From Verrucomicrobiales bacterium (GTDB taxonomy: Bacteria > Verrucomicrobiota > Verrucomicrobiia > Verrucomicrobiales > DEV007): DNA of 64,000 nucleotides. Location: NCBI GenBank assembly GCA_029213265.1, contig JARGNG010000009.1, forward strand, positions 13,804 to 77,803, in the 5' to 3' direction. Made by a program: the position numbers and the translations under genes. The notes below the pieces were generated by a model. The model saw only the letters and a program-made list of their open reading frames with translations. It was not told where the DNA came from and did no database searches. This document shows positions 29,243-38,906 of the stretch, piece after piece (position 1 is the stretch's first letter; each line of letters opens with the position of its first letter).

Positions 29243-30628
29243 ATGAGAAAGAACTACCTAATCGATCGACGCAAGTGCCTGAGGGGAGTCGGGGCAACGC
29301 TGGCTCTTCCGCTTCTGGAAACAATGGGCTGGGCCGAGACGGGCGGGGAGACCCCGTTTACGCCGCCTGTTCGCCTTGGTTTCATGTATATGCCGCACGG
29401 GGTGATCATGGATGAGTTTTGGCCTGCGAGTCCGGAGACATTTCTCTCCTCGCCACCGCCTGCTCTGGAATCGCTGCGTCCGGTGATCGATCAGTGCCTC
29501 CTAATGAAGGGGATCTCGGGCGTTCCGATCGCTCCGTTCAATGGCGCTCCTCATGCGCTGGAACTGTCGACCTGGCTCACCGCTATCTTGCCGGATGCCG
29601 ACACCCGGAACCGGGTCAATATCGCGATTTCTGCCGACCAAATCATGGCGAACTACGTGGGCGGCCTGACTTCGCTTCCGTCGCTGGAGTTGGCGACGAT
29701 GCCGCAGACCCACAAAGAGAATCAGGAAGGTCTGCACGAAGCCTACTATTCGCACTGTAGCTTTCGCTCCCCGACTCAGACCGTTCCCGCCGAAATCAAT
29801 CCGCGGAGCGTGCTCAATCGTCTCTTTGGCAAATCTGACCAACCCGGCGAGGCAGCCGAAGCGAACCCGCTTGATCGACAGATGCTCGATCTGGTGATTG
29901 GAGGTGCCCGGGATCTTCGCAAGAAGCTTCCACAAAACGATCAGCACAAACTGGATGAGTATCTCGACAGCGTCCGGGCCGTGGAACGTCGTATCGCCGC
30001 GATCGAGTATCGCCAGAAGGAGGCCGCTCTCGAGAAAGCCGGCGTCAGCACCCGAAAGCGGAATACCGCCGATTCCCCGCCTATCGAGATCAAGATTCCC
30101 GAAAGCGAAAAACGCAGTGAATATATGCAGGTGATGTGCGATCTCAATGTGCTCGCTTTCCAGACCGACACGACGCGTGTCAGCACCTACATCGGTTCCA
30201 CCCCGAACGGGGTCTCCTATCCGGAACTTGGTTTCAACGATGAGCACCATTCTCAGACCCATCACGGCAACAAGGATCAGGAAAAGATTGGCAAAGTGGC
30301 GGCGATCACCAAATTCAATATCGATCAGTTCGCCTACATGGTGAACAAGATGCACAGCCTGAAGGAAGGGGATGGCACCCTGCTCGACAACTGCATCATG
30401 ATGTGGGGCTCCGGACTTGAGGACGGAAGCACACACAGCCGCGAGAATCTGCCTTTCATTGTCGCGGGAAGGGGAGGTGGTTCGATCAATACGGGGCGCT
30501 TCCTGCCCGATACAAAAGGCAATCAGGGGGACTTGCTCTCGACCTTACTGGCCTGTGCCGGGGTGCCGGTGGATCGACCGATCGGGATCGCGACCCGCCA
30601 GATTGCTGAGATGAAAGCCGGTGCTTGA
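29243..30628 (+). CDS. DUF1552 family protein, exported
   Basis: A 461-residue DUF1552 protein, the regular partner of DUF1592-type cytochrome proteins. The N-terminus [19 protein letters not shown] is a Tat-like signal. Family motifs: [14 protein letters not shown] (near 49-62), [15 protein letters not shown] (a helical stretch near 236-250), and [12 protein letters not shown] near the C-terminus. The fold is thought to be sulfatase/alkaline-phosphatase related. It follows the previous gene by 13 bp and is likely in the same transcript. Substrate unknown. Confidence 0.9.
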   Translation: MRKNYLIDRRKCLRGVGATLALPLLETMGWAETGGETPFTPPVRLGFMYMPHGVIMDEFWPASPETFLSSPPPALESLRPVIDQCLLMKGISGVPIAPFNGAPHALELSTWLTAILPDADTRNRVNIAISADQIMANYVGGLTSLPSLELATMPQTHKENQEGLHEAYYSHCSFRSPTQTVPAEINPRSVLNRLFGKSDQPGEAAEANPLDRQMLDLVIGGARDLRKKLPQNDQHKLDEYLDSVRAVERRIAAIEYRQKEAALEKAGVSTRKRNTADSPPIEIKIPESEKRSEYMQVMCDLNVLAFQTDTTRVSTYIGSTPNGVSYPELGFNDEHHSQTHHGNKDQEKIGKVAAITKFNIDQFAYMVNKMHSLKEGDGTLLDNCIMMWGSGLEDGSTHSRENLPFIVAGRGGGSINTGRFLPDTKGNQGDLLSTLLACAGVPVDRPIGIATRQIAEMKAGA

Positions 30629-30689
30629 GCCCGACGGTTTCAAAAGGCGGGCGTTGAAGCGCTTTGGCCTGACAAAGTGATCGACTCCT

Positions 30690-31721
30690 TCACCGACGAA
30701 TCGAAAGTTCTGGGAGCCGGATGGAATGGCTGATCCTTGTGTTTCCTCTGAGATCGCGGATACGGAATTCGATTCGGGTGTTTTCCCCGGCCCAATCAAT
30801 TATGATCTCACCGAAGTTTTCGCGGTGGTAGGTCTTGTCGGAAAATCGGAAGCGGTTCTGAGTGGGAGTTCCTCTCGGGTGCGCCTGATTGAGGCTGCTG
30901 GAGGTGAAGTCGTAGATTGGATAGGGGACATTCTCAGAAACCCGGGAAAATTCAGACCAGTGTCGATCTCCACTCAGGAGAATGACTCCTTCTGCGCCGG
31001 TTTCTTTGATCAAGTCGAGCAGCTTCTGTCGTTCGGCTGGCAGATTGGACCAGGTTTCCTGCCCGGATGCTTCGGCCACGATCTGAATGCCGGATCCGAT
31101 CAATCGAATCTCGGCAGGCTTCTGTAGCTCTGCTTCAAGCCATGTCCATTGCTCCTGCCCCAGCATGGTAAGACCGGGATTGTCGTCCGGATAATAGGGG
31201 CCGCCGAGGCGTTTTTCACCGGTTTTGAGAGGACTTCGGAAGTAGCGGGTATCGAGCAGGATGATCTGAACGCGCTTTCCCTCGGGACCAAAGATTTGCG
31301 AACCGTAGACTCCCTCCCGATTTCTCCTCGTCGAGTCTTCCGGATCCTTCCAGAAATCGAGAAATTCCTCTTCCGCCTCCTTTTTTGCGGCAAATTCCGC
31401 GCCGCCGTCGTTGACCCCGTAGTCGTGATCATCCCATGTCGCAAGAAGCGTGCTGGTCTCTCGCAACCTGATGAATCCGGGCATTTCTCCGAGAGCCGCG
31501 TATTTGCTGCGCATCAACTCCTGATCGTCTGTGTCGGCATAGATGTTGTCACCGAGGAAGAGGAATACTTCCGGCTGGTGGGAAAGAATCGTTTCGAAGA
31601 TCGGGACGGGATTTTCCTGCTTGATGCAGGAGCCGAAGAGGATTCGGGATACCGGTGTTTCGGTCTGGGCTGCGGCTGTTCCGCAAAGGGCGACCACGAG
31701 AGAAAAGAGGATTTGCCGCAT
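30690..31721 (-). CDS. PhoD-like alkaline phosphatase family protein, exported
   Basis: A 343-residue metallophosphoesterase of the PhoD family. The ATG at 31721 opens a signal peptide (MRQILFSLVVALCGTAAAQ); the frame upstream of it is rejected. Metal-ligand motifs: FGSC, FLGDNIYADTDD, WDDHDYGVND and LLSGDRHWSEF. It hydrolyses phosphate mono- or diesters in the periplasm. It is convergent with the DUF1552 gene and sits after amtB, from which it is separated by a terminator. Confidence 0.92.
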   Translation of the reverse strand: MRQILFSLVVALCGTAAAQTETPVSRILFGSCIKQENPVPIFETILSHQPEVFLFLGDNIYADTDDQELMRSKYAALGEMPGFIRLRETSTLLATWDDHDYGVNDGGAEFAAKKEAEEEFLDFWKDPEDSTRRNREGVYGSQIFGPEGKRVQIILLDTRYFRSPLKTGEKRLGGPYYPDDNPGLTMLGQEQWTWLEAELQKPAEIRLIGSGIQIVAEASGQETWSNLPAERQKLLDLIKETGAEGVILLSGDRHWSEFSRVSENVPYPIYDFTSSSLNQAHPRGTPTQNRFRFSDKTYHRENFGEIIIDWAGENTRIEFRIRDLRGNTRISHSIRLPELSIRR

Positions 31722-31873
31722 ATTGGGAGAGTAGCACAGCAGGAAGGCTTTCGAAGCTATCCAAAGGCCGTCATCACGTGGCAAGGCGACGTATCGGAAA
31801 GAAATTTTCGAAAAAGATCACATTTCTCCAATAACTTTCGTCCCGGCGCGTCTAAAGAGTAGTCATTGAGTTT

Positions 31874-31909
31874 AAAAACCCGGGCGGAGCTTCTCCGACC
31901 GGGTTTTTT
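31874..31909 (-). terminator. Rho-independent terminator of amtB
   Basis: A GC-rich hairpin (stem core ACCCGG.CGGAG / CTCCG.CCGGGT, loop about CTTC) flanked by A5 on one side and T6 on the other, about 40 bp downstream of the amtB stop. The flanking A/T runs make it usable from both strands. Confidence 0.8.
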
Positions 31910-31948
31910 CTTGTCAGCTTGGAATCCTGACAACTCTGTATGGAGCTG

Positions 31949-33259
31949 TTACAGGGTGTAGCTTTGCTCTCCGTGCTCCGCAATATCGAGGCCGGTTTCC
32001 TCTTCTTCTTCACTGACCCGGAATCCGACGGTCTTTTTACAGAGAAAGATAATCAATGCGGTGGCGACGCCGGACCAGACGACCGTAACAAGGAGACCCA
32101 GAACCTGCACTCCGAACTGGGACATTGAGCTGCCTTTGTTGATTCCCATTCCGCCGAAAGCTTCGGTGCCGAGGAAAGCGACGAGTAGGGTTCCCATAAT
32201 TCCGCCAACTCCGTGGACGGCGAAAACGTCGAGACTGTCATCAATGCCCAGTCGGCTTTTGATGAAGTCGCAGGCAAAGTAGCAAACAATACCGGCGGCC
32301 AGTCCAATGACAATGGCACCCATCGGACCCACGTTTCCGGACGCAGGTGTGATCGAAGCAAGGCCCGCTACCATTCCGGTGACGATACCGACCAGACCGG
32401 GCTTTCCGGTTTTGATCTTTTCAACAACCATCCAGGTGAGCGATGCGGTTGCTGCGGAGATGTGGGTTACCAACATGGTCATTCCGGCGGAACCACCGGC
32501 AGCAAGCTGGCTTCCGGCGTTGAAGCCGAACCAACCGACCCAGAGAAGTGCGGCACCCATCATGACGAGGCCGGGACTGTGAGGAGGCATCAGCTTGTTG
32601 GGGAAACCGGTACGGGGCCCCAGCATCTTTGCGAGAACGAGGGCGGAGACGCCTGCGGTGGCATGGACGACGATTCCGCCGGCGAGATCGATTGTTCCGT
32701 TGTTAAACATCCATCCGGAACCGGCCCAGACCCAGTGAACGGCGGGTGCATAGACGAGAATCAGCCAGAGAGCGCTGAAGAGCATCACGGCGGAAAACTT
32801 AATCCGTTCGACGAAGGCACCAATAATAAGGCCCGGGGTAATGATCGCAAAAGTCATCTGAAACATCACGAAGACGGTTTCAGGGATCGTGCCCTCAACA
32901 CTGTCAGCTGTTACGCCTCTGAGGAACGCGGCGCTGAAATCACCGATCCAGGGACAGGACCCTTTGAAGGCCATGCTGTAGAGAAAGCCCACCCACATCA
33001 CAGAGGCGAGGCACGCCACCGCAAAGCAATGCATCAGAACAGAGAGCAGATTCTTGGCGCGAACGAGACCGCCGTAAAAAAGTGCCAGACCCGGCAAGGT
33101 CATGAGAAGGACGAGGACCGTAGCGGTCAGCATCCATGCGGTATCGCCGGAATCCAGTTTGGAGGCGGCCTCTTCTGCGAAGAGTGATGATCCGGTGAGA
33201 AAAAGAAGGAGAATGGTAAGGAAGGGGGTGGAACAAAACAAGGGTCGAATAGATTGCAT
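31949..33259 (-). CDS. amtB: Ammonium transporter
   Basis: A 436-residue Amt/MEP/Rh transporter with a cleavable signal peptide (to LFAEE) and eleven expected transmembrane helices. Motifs: FYGGLVRAKN, the pore twin histidines in VVHATAG and VHGVGG, and GWFGFNAGS. It conducts ammonium/ammonia across the inner membrane. No glnB/glnK gene is next to it, which is unusual, since amtB and glnK are often paired. The 227-base gap upstream of it shows no sigma-54-like site that I can see. Confidence 0.96.
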   Translation of the reverse strand: MQSIRPLFCSTPFLTILLLFLTGSSLFAEEAASKLDSGDTAWMLTATVLVLLMTLPGLALFYGGLVRAKNLLSVLMHCFAVACLASVMWVGFLYSMAFKGSCPWIGDFSAAFLRGVTADSVEGTIPETVFVMFQMTFAIITPGLIIGAFVERIKFSAVMLFSALWLILVYAPAVHWVWAGSGWMFNNGTIDLAGGIVVHATAGVSALVLAKMLGPRTGFPNKLMPPHSPGLVMMGAALLWVGWFGFNAGSQLAAGGSAGMTMLVTHISAATASLTWMVVEKIKTGKPGLVGIVTGMVAGLASITPASGNVGPMGAIVIGLAAGIVCYFACDFIKSRLGIDDSLDVFAVHGVGGIMGTLLVAFLGTEAFGGMGINKGSSMSQFGVQVLGLLVTVVWSGVATALIIFLCKKTVGFRVSEEEEETGLDIAEHGEQSYTL

Positions 33260-33486
33260 AATTGGTTACAAGAATGGGGTTTTCCCAGGCAGCGCAGAGG
33301 GGCCAACCTGGACAGGGGTTATCATTGGAGCCAACTGCAATGCAGAAAGGGACCCCAAACTACCGGCTTTGGTAGCAAAGGGAATGGATTCCCGTCAATG
33401 GAAAAGGCTGGGAATCAGCCAATTGGGAGCGCCCGTTGGCCGCATTTAATTCCGCGGACTTCAATACTCAAGTTCCGGAGAGTCCT

Positions 33487-35814
33487 CTACTCTTCCGCTC
33501 CGAGGCTGCCGGGCTGGAAATCAACCGGCAGAGCGACCTTCGGGAATGCCTTCAAAGTCAGGCTGAACAGCACTCCATATTCGTCTTCACCCCGACGGTT
33601 GTCACGAATGATACCACCTAGACTCGCAGTCCAACTCGCGAAGTCCTTGTGAAGGCTGTATTGCTGATACTCCAGGGTGTTGTCGTCCCGCTCGAAGCGA
33701 TGCGAAGTGCTGAATCCCCACTCGTCTCCGAGGCGGGTGTAGGTATGAAGGGAGTAAAGGTCGGAGTCCCGGAAGAAGGGGTGATCATTCAGGAAGTAGT
33801 GGCCAATTCCGAAGTGAAACCAGTCGGTAGGCATGAATTGCACAAGAGAGTTGACCTCCGTAAAGTCAAGTGTGTCATCAAAGAGGGGCAGCTGTGCGGT
33901 GGTCGAGGCGGAAAGCCAGGGCAGGGGACGCCAGTCGACTTCAGTGAAGAAATTCGAAGTGTTCCGGTTGAATTCCGGATCTTTGTCGTAGATATCGATG
34001 TAATTGTTCAGCGCGAGCCACTCATAGGAATGGCCGTTTCGCTTCGTGATGAAGCGCTGAGAAACACCGGTGCGGAAGACGGACCAGTCCCGCATCTCGT
34101 CCATCGAAGTGAAAAGGGGCAGGTCGATCGCGCGAAGCCTTGTCGTGGGAGTAAAGCGATCAATCGGTGTGAATCGACCACTGATTTCGTTGGTGTTGAG
34201 ATAAGAATAATTCAGGTAGGGGCGAACCACGTGCAGGAGTCCGTTCAATCCGAGTGCGCGATTCGAAACGTGGGGCGAGCGCTTCGACATCTTGAAGGAA
34301 AGGTCAACCCCCGCATGGGTCGTGGTACTTTCAAAGGTGTTCAAACCGGGCATATCGAAGTTGTTGTAGTTCGCGTAGCCCGTGCCGACGCGGGGAACCA
34401 CATTCAGCACTCCGCCGACCTTCGTGGGGAAAAGCGCCTCGTGATAGGTCTGGAATCGGTTGAATCCACTTGGCTCGATTGCCCCTGCAAGAATGCGATC
34501 GGCGTCGTATTCCTCACCGATAATTCCGTAGGTGGTCAACCCCTGGTAGTAGAAGCCGGTGTCCCCGATCGGAGTTCGAATGACGTCGATGGCGAGCTCG
34601 GGGGAACGAGTGTCGGTTTGAAAGAAATCATTCACCTGGAATCGGCCCGTTAATGAAATCTCGCCCTGAGGAAAGAGTTTGTTGATGTTGATCAAATTAT
34701 CAGGACGGGGATCAACGCGGAATTCAGAGGGGAAAAAGTCTTCGTAAATGAACTCATCACTGAGCTTGTTGATGTCGAAGTCGACAAAAAATGTCTCATC
34801 TTCTGTGCCGGGAAAGTAAATCCGATGCTGGAAATTGACCCGGTAACGACTGGAGGTGACGTTACCTTTGCGGTCTCTTCCATTGAACCGTATCTGTGGA
34901 TTGGAGTCCTCGGCATAATAGAGGTTGAGGCGTCCGATTTGATTGTTGTCCCGGAATTCATCCGCCTCGAACTCGACTCCACCCGCCAATCCGCGCTCGG
35001 AACGAAAGTCAAAATGGGCTTTTGCGAGAATGTCATCCTTGATCATGAACCCGTATTGGTTCAGGAGGAAGGCACCCCAGGCGGAGTTCCAGCCCGGGAC
35101 AAAATAGTATCCGAGCTCCTCATCCATGGGCTGGACGTAGTAAGGGAACCAGAAAACCTGACGATCGCCCATGTAGATCTTGGCACCGTGCATGACGATT
35201 TTGTCGTCTGGATACACTTCAAGCTTCTTCACGAAGACCCGATGATCAGGATTTGCCGAATCGTGCGTTGTAAACGTGGCATCCAACAGGGTAATCGGAC
35301 CATCGGTTCCTTCTTCCGGCTTCGTGATGTTATCGGACATCACGAGGATTGGTTCCAGAGCGCTCTTGAACTGGCTCGTGGTCATCTCACCCGTCTTGAT
35401 GTTGTAGATGATTTCCTCGGCATCAATAATCTCACCACCGCGGAAGACGCGAACATTGTCCCTCGCAAAGATCTTCCCGGTCGACTGATGGAACTCGACT
35501 TGATCCGCCTCAATGATGACGTCGCCATACTTCACAATGACATCACCGGAAGCGCGGGCGATTCCCAGATTCTGATCGTAGTCCGAGAAGTCGGCCTGAA
35601 TATCCAGATTGGTCGTATCCGCTGATGCGGTATCACCGATTTCGAACCCCGTGTCCTGGGCGGATACGGTCCTCAGCCCATCGGAAAAGAACGCAAGGAA
35701 CATGCCGATAAATGCCGGAAGAAGCACCCGTCGGGAAGGAGTCAAACCGTTGCTGTGAACTGCAGAAATCAAAGCGGTTGAAGAACGTCTGTAAATATGG
35801 CCGCAATTGGTCAA
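33487..35814 (-). CDS. lptD: LptD outer-membrane LPS translocon
   Basis: A protein of up to 775 residues with an OstA/LptA-like N-terminal domain (about 60-165: GDVIVKYGDVIIEADQVEF) and a long beta-barrel region ending in beta strands. The start is uncertain: the full frame opens with TTG (35814), another TTG at 35745 would give a better signal peptide (TPSRRVLLPAFIGMFLAFF), and an ATG at 35703 lacks basic residues. It inserts LPS into the outer leaflet with LptE, which is encoded at 54.9 kb. Gene order radC-lpxA-lptD on the same strand suggests one transcript. Confidence 0.88.
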   Translation of the reverse strand: MTNCGHIYRRSSTALISAVHSNGLTPSRRVLLPAFIGMFLAFFSDGLRTVSAQDTGFEIGDTASADTTNLDIQADFSDYDQNLGIARASGDVIVKYGDVIIEADQVEFHQSTGKIFARDNVRVFRGGEIIDAEEIIYNIKTGEMTTSQFKSALEPILVMSDNITKPEEGTDGPITLLDATFTTHDSANPDHRVFVKKLEVYPDDKIVMHGAKIYMGDRQVFWFPYYVQPMDEELGYYFVPGWNSAWGAFLLNQYGFMIKDDILAKAHFDFRSERGLAGGVEFEADEFRDNNQIGRLNLYYAEDSNPQIRFNGRDRKGNVTSSRYRVNFQHRIYFPGTEDETFFVDFDINKLSDEFIYEDFFPSEFRVDPRPDNLININKLFPQGEISLTGRFQVNDFFQTDTRSPELAIDVIRTPIGDTGFYYQGLTTYGIIGEEYDADRILAGAIEPSGFNRFQTYHEALFPTKVGGVLNVVPRVGTGYANYNNFDMPGLNTFESTTTHAGVDLSFKMSKRSPHVSNRALGLNGLLHVVRPYLNYSYLNTNEISGRFTPIDRFTPTTRLRAIDLPLFTSMDEMRDWSVFRTGVSQRFITKRNGHSYEWLALNNYIDIYDKDPEFNRNTSNFFTEVDWRPLPWLSASTTAQLPLFDDTLDFTEVNSLVQFMPTDWFHFGIGHYFLNDHPFFRDSDLYSLHTYTRLGDEWGFSTSHRFERDDNTLEYQQYSLHKDFASWTASLGGIIRDNRRGEDEYGVLFSLTLKAFPKVALPVDFQPGSLGAEE

Positions 35815-35892
35815 TTTACCAAAGCTGATTTACTCCCAAATGGGCAAAAGACCACCGAAAAGTCCGGTTTCGGAGCATTTGTTTCGGTTTTT

Positions 35893-36690
35893 CTAACTTT
35901 CTCCGGCGGTCTTGCGATATCGAACACAAATTGGCTTTTTCGACGTTTTCCGTAAAAACTGGTAAAAGATCTCTGTCTCAGGGAGAAACGTTTGATCCGC
36001 GGCCTCCTCCAGTACGTCTTCGACGTACTGGGTCGTGAGATACAAATTGCGAAAGGCCTCTTTGATTTCCTTTCTCACTTCAGGACCGAAACCCGCTCTC
36101 CTCAGGCCGACCGAATTGATTCCCGACACGTAGTTCACCCCGGCTGTGATCACATAGGGAGGCATGTCGAGAGACATGCCGGCAAGGCCCTGCGCCATGA
36201 CATAGTCTCCGATCCGCACAAACTGGTGGTAGACGGAGGCACCTCCGAAAAAACAGTGGTTCCCGACTTCGACATGGCCGCCCAGGAGGATATTGTTGGC
36301 CATTGTGTTTCCGTTGCCGATGATGCAGTCGTGTCCAACGTGCGCTCCGTTCATGAGGAAGTTTCCGGAACCGAGCACCGTTTTGCCATCCGGTTCGATG
36401 CTGCGGTGAATCGTGACGTATTCACGAATCGTATTTTCGTTACCCAATTCCACCCAGCTGGGTGTATCGGGATCGTACCCTCCATACTGAGGATCTGCAC
36501 CGACCAGGGTTCCTGATCCGATTCGGCAGTCAGATCCGACGATGCTTCTCCGTCGAATTTGCGCTGCGGCATCGATCACCGTGCGGTCTCCGATCACGGT
36601 ATCCTCTTCGATGATAGCAAACGGCCCGATGGTGACCCCTTCTCCGATTTGTGCCGAGGGAGATATGACTGCTGTGGGATGTATAGCCAT
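35893..36690 (-). CDS. lpxA: UDP-GlcNAc O-acyltransferase LpxA
   Basis: A 265-residue left-handed beta-helix acyltransferase built of hexapeptide repeats. The catalytic His lies in AHVGHDCIIGN. It performs the first step of lipid A synthesis, adding an acyl chain from ACP to UDP-GlcNAc. The ATG at 36690 (MAIHPTAVI) is preferred over one seven codons upstream because LpxA proteins begin IHPTA. It lies 13 bp after radC and 78 bp before the widest lptD frame. Confidence 0.95.
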   Translation of the reverse strand: MAIHPTAVISPSAQIGEGVTIGPFAIIEEDTVIGDRTVIDAAAQIRRRSIVGSDCRIGSGTLVGADPQYGGYDPDTPSWVELGNENTIREYVTIHRSIEPDGKTVLGSGNFLMNGAHVGHDCIIGNGNTMANNILLGGHVEVGNHCFFGGASVYHQFVRIGDYVMAQGLAGMSLDMPPYVITAGVNYVSGINSVGLRRAGFGPEVRKEIKEAFRNLYLTTQYVEDVLEEAADQTFLPETEIFYQFLRKTSKKPICVRYRKTAGES

Positions 36691-36703
36691 AAGTAATGAA
36701 AAT

Positions 36704-37399
36704 TTACACAAGTCCCGCTTCCCGAAAGCTGAAGTAAGGTTCGATTTCAGAACTGGAGCGGCAGCCGATTATGATATGGTCGGTGAATTCGATTCCGACC
36801 GCGTCGCAGGCAAGTGTCATCCGTTTGGTGACCTGATGATCAGCCTGACTGGGAGAGGGATCGCCGGAAGGATGATTGTGAACCAGGATGATTGCGCTCG
36901 CGGCGTGGCCCAGCGCCTTTCGCAGAATTTCCGACGGATTCGCAAAGCTCTCATTTACGGTGCCCCGGAAAATCTCTGCGAGGTGAATCAACTTCTTCCG
37001 GTGATTGAGCAGAATGACACGCACAGACTCCTGATCGAGTGACTGCATTTCGGGCCCCAGAAGATCGTAAACATCTTCCGGACTGGTAATGGCTTGTTCA
37101 TGAAACGGCTCGCGGGCTAGACGGCGACCAAATTCAAAAACAGCGGCGAGTTGAGCAGCCTTGGCCGGGCCGATGCCTTCCTGTTCAGTCAATTCTTCGA
37201 CCGTAGCCCGTGACATATTTCGGAGACTGCCGAATCGCTGGATCATCTCGCGGCCCAGATCGACTGCGCTCATGCCTTTGCGCCCGGTTCCGAAGAAAAC
37301 GGCAAGAATCTCGGCGTCGCTCAAGTAAGCGGCCCCTTTTTCCACGATTTTCTCGCGGGGACGTTCGTCTTCCGGGAGGTCTTTGATCAGAATAGCCAT
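36704..37399 (-). CDS. radC: RadC family JAB-domain protein
   Basis: A 231-residue protein from the ATG at 37399 (MAILIKDLPEDERPREK, the conserved start); a long open extension upstream overlaps mnmE on the other strand and is rejected. An N-terminal helix-hairpin-helix part (LTEQEGIGPAKAAQL) is followed by the JAMM metalloprotease-like domain with HNHPSGDPSPSQAD. The cellular role is unclear despite the historic DNA-repair name. Divergent from mnmE. Confidence 0.94.
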   Translation of the reverse strand: MAILIKDLPEDERPREKIVEKGAAYLSDAEILAVFFGTGRKGMSAVDLGREMIQRFGSLRNMSRATVEELTEQEGIGPAKAAQLAAVFEFGRRLAREPFHEQAITSPEDVYDLLGPEMQSLDQESVRVILLNHRKKLIHLAEIFRGTVNESFANPSEILRKALGHAASAIILVHNHPSGDPSPSQADHQVTKRMTLACDAVGIEFTDHIIIGCRSSSEIEPYFSFREAGLV

Positions 37400-37492
37400 C
37401 CAATTTCGCGGGCATTCTGTCGGTTTTTCGCTGGCAGGGCAAATTGTTTTCCTGCTTGCGGGCGGCGGAATCGCTTCCACATTCGAGTCGTC

Positions 37493-38839
37493 TTGAATCA
37501 GGATTCCACCATTGCCGCAATCGCAACACCTCCCGGGATGGGAGCTGTTGGATTGATTCGTGTGAGTGGCCCGACCGCCACCTCGATTGTAGGAAAATCG
37601 TTTTCCGGTCGCGGCGTCGCGAAGTGGGTTCCCCGAAAGCAGCATCTGGGACGAATCGTTGACGAAAAGGGGGCCGTGGTAGACGAGGTGCTCGTCTGCT
37701 ATTTCCCGGAACCGGCGAGTTTTACAGGAGAAGATGTTGTGGAGATTGCCTGCCACGGAGGAATCGTCGTAACCAAAAAGATCCTTACGACCCTATTCAA
37801 AGCCGGCGCGAGCCCTGCAGATCCCGGGGAATTTTCGCAAAGGGCATTTCTCAACGGGAAGATCGACCTGACCCAGGCGGAGGCGATCATGGATCTGATT
37901 TCCGCCCGGACTGATCTGGCGGCGCGTGCTGCCAACGAGCAACTGTCGGGACGGCTTGGAAACACCTTGCAGGAATTGCGACAGGAATTGATTTCCCTGA
38001 TCGCCCACATCGAAGCCTACATCGACTTTCCGGACGAGGACATTGATCCCGATTCTTCCGAGGCTCTGGTGGGTCGTGCACAAAAAATTATCAACTCGGT
38101 GAACCAGCTTCTTGCGACAGCCGATCAGGGAAAAATCCTGCGGGAAGGAATTCGGACCGTGATCGCCGGTGCTCCCAATGCCGGGAAATCCAGCCTCCTG
38201 AATGTGTTGCTGGGATTCGACAGGGCGATTGTAAATGAGGAGGCGGGAACGACGCGGGACACGATTGAGGAAGTGATCAACCTGGAGGGGATTCCGATCC
38301 GGCTCATCGACACCGCCGGTATTCGTGATGGCGGGGAAGCGATTGAAAAAGAGGGGATTCAGAGGAGCCTTGCTCAAATTGAAAATGCAGAACTGATTCT
38401 TTTGGTCATTGACTCCAGTGCTTCCGACGTAGTATCCGACAGCATTCAGTTTCCGGAGAACGCCCGTGTCTTGCAAATTCTCAACAAAGCTGATTTGCCA
38501 AGACATTCCGATTGGAAGAGTGGGAATGCCTTTTCCATTTCCTGCCATTCTCCGGAGGCGCCGGAGCTTCTTCGCAAACACCTCTATGATTTCCTCGTCG
38601 ATGAAGGAGCGATCAATACGTCCAGTCTGACCGCAATTAACACAAGGCATCAGCATTGCCTTGCCAGGGCCCGCAGTGAACTCGAGAAAGGAATCGAAAA
38701 TCTGAAGGCGGGGGAATCGCCGGAGTTCGTGGCGATGGATCTGAGAGCTGCACTCGATGCTATTGGCGATGTGATCGGAAGAACGGACGTCGAGGAGATT
38801 CTCGGGGAGATTTTCAGCACCTTCTGTATCGGGAAGTAG
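37493..38839 (+). CDS. mnmE: tRNA-modification GTPase MnmE
   Basis: A 448-residue MnmE/TrmE from a TTG start at 37493 (the residues after it, STIAAIATPPG, are the family N-terminus). The tetrahydrofolate-binding domain comes first (to about 120), then helices flanking a G domain with GAPNAGKSSLLN, GTTRDT, DTAGIRD and NKAD, and the C-terminal CIGK with the essential Cys. With MnmG it modifies U34 of tRNAs. A terminator hairpin follows. Confidence 0.96.
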   Translation: MNQDSTIAAIATPPGMGAVGLIRVSGPTATSIVGKSFSGRGVAKWVPRKQHLGRIVDEKGAVVDEVLVCYFPEPASFTGEDVVEIACHGGIVVTKKILTTLFKAGASPADPGEFSQRAFLNGKIDLTQAEAIMDLISARTDLAARAANEQLSGRLGNTLQELRQELISLIAHIEAYIDFPDEDIDPDSSEALVGRAQKIINSVNQLLATADQGKILREGIRTVIAGAPNAGKSSLLNVLLGFDRAIVNEEAGTTRDTIEEVINLEGIPIRLIDTAGIRDGGEAIEKEGIQRSLAQIENAELILLVIDSSASDVVSDSIQFPENARVLQILNKADLPRHSDWKSGNAFSISCHSPEAPELLRKHLYDFLVDEGAINTSSLTAINTRHQHCLARARSELEKGIENLKAGESPEFVAMDLRAALDAIGDVIGRTDVEEILGEIFSTFCIGK

Positions 38840-38851
38840 GCGCGAAACGCA

Positions 38852-38879
38852 AAACGCCGGACCTTCCGGCCCGGCGTTT
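38852..38879. terminator. Bidirectional terminator between mnmE and the DUF1501 gene
   Basis: A perfect nine-base stem, AAACGCCGG and CCGGCGTTT, with a ten-base loop, placed between two converging genes. The ends are A-rich on one side and T-rich on the other, so it can serve both. Confidence 0.7.
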
Positions 38880-38906
38880 ACGAAATCATTCGGTGCGGTA
38901 AGGCGA

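Noticed and set aside
32213-33187. A 324-codon plus-strand frame opposite amtB
   Set aside because: His/Gly/Asp-rich shadow of the ammonium transporter with no domain.
37400-37756. N-terminal extension of RadC overlapping mnmE
   Set aside because: The extension has no RadC-like sequence and lies on the strand opposite the mnmE start; the conserved RadC N-terminus begins at 37399.
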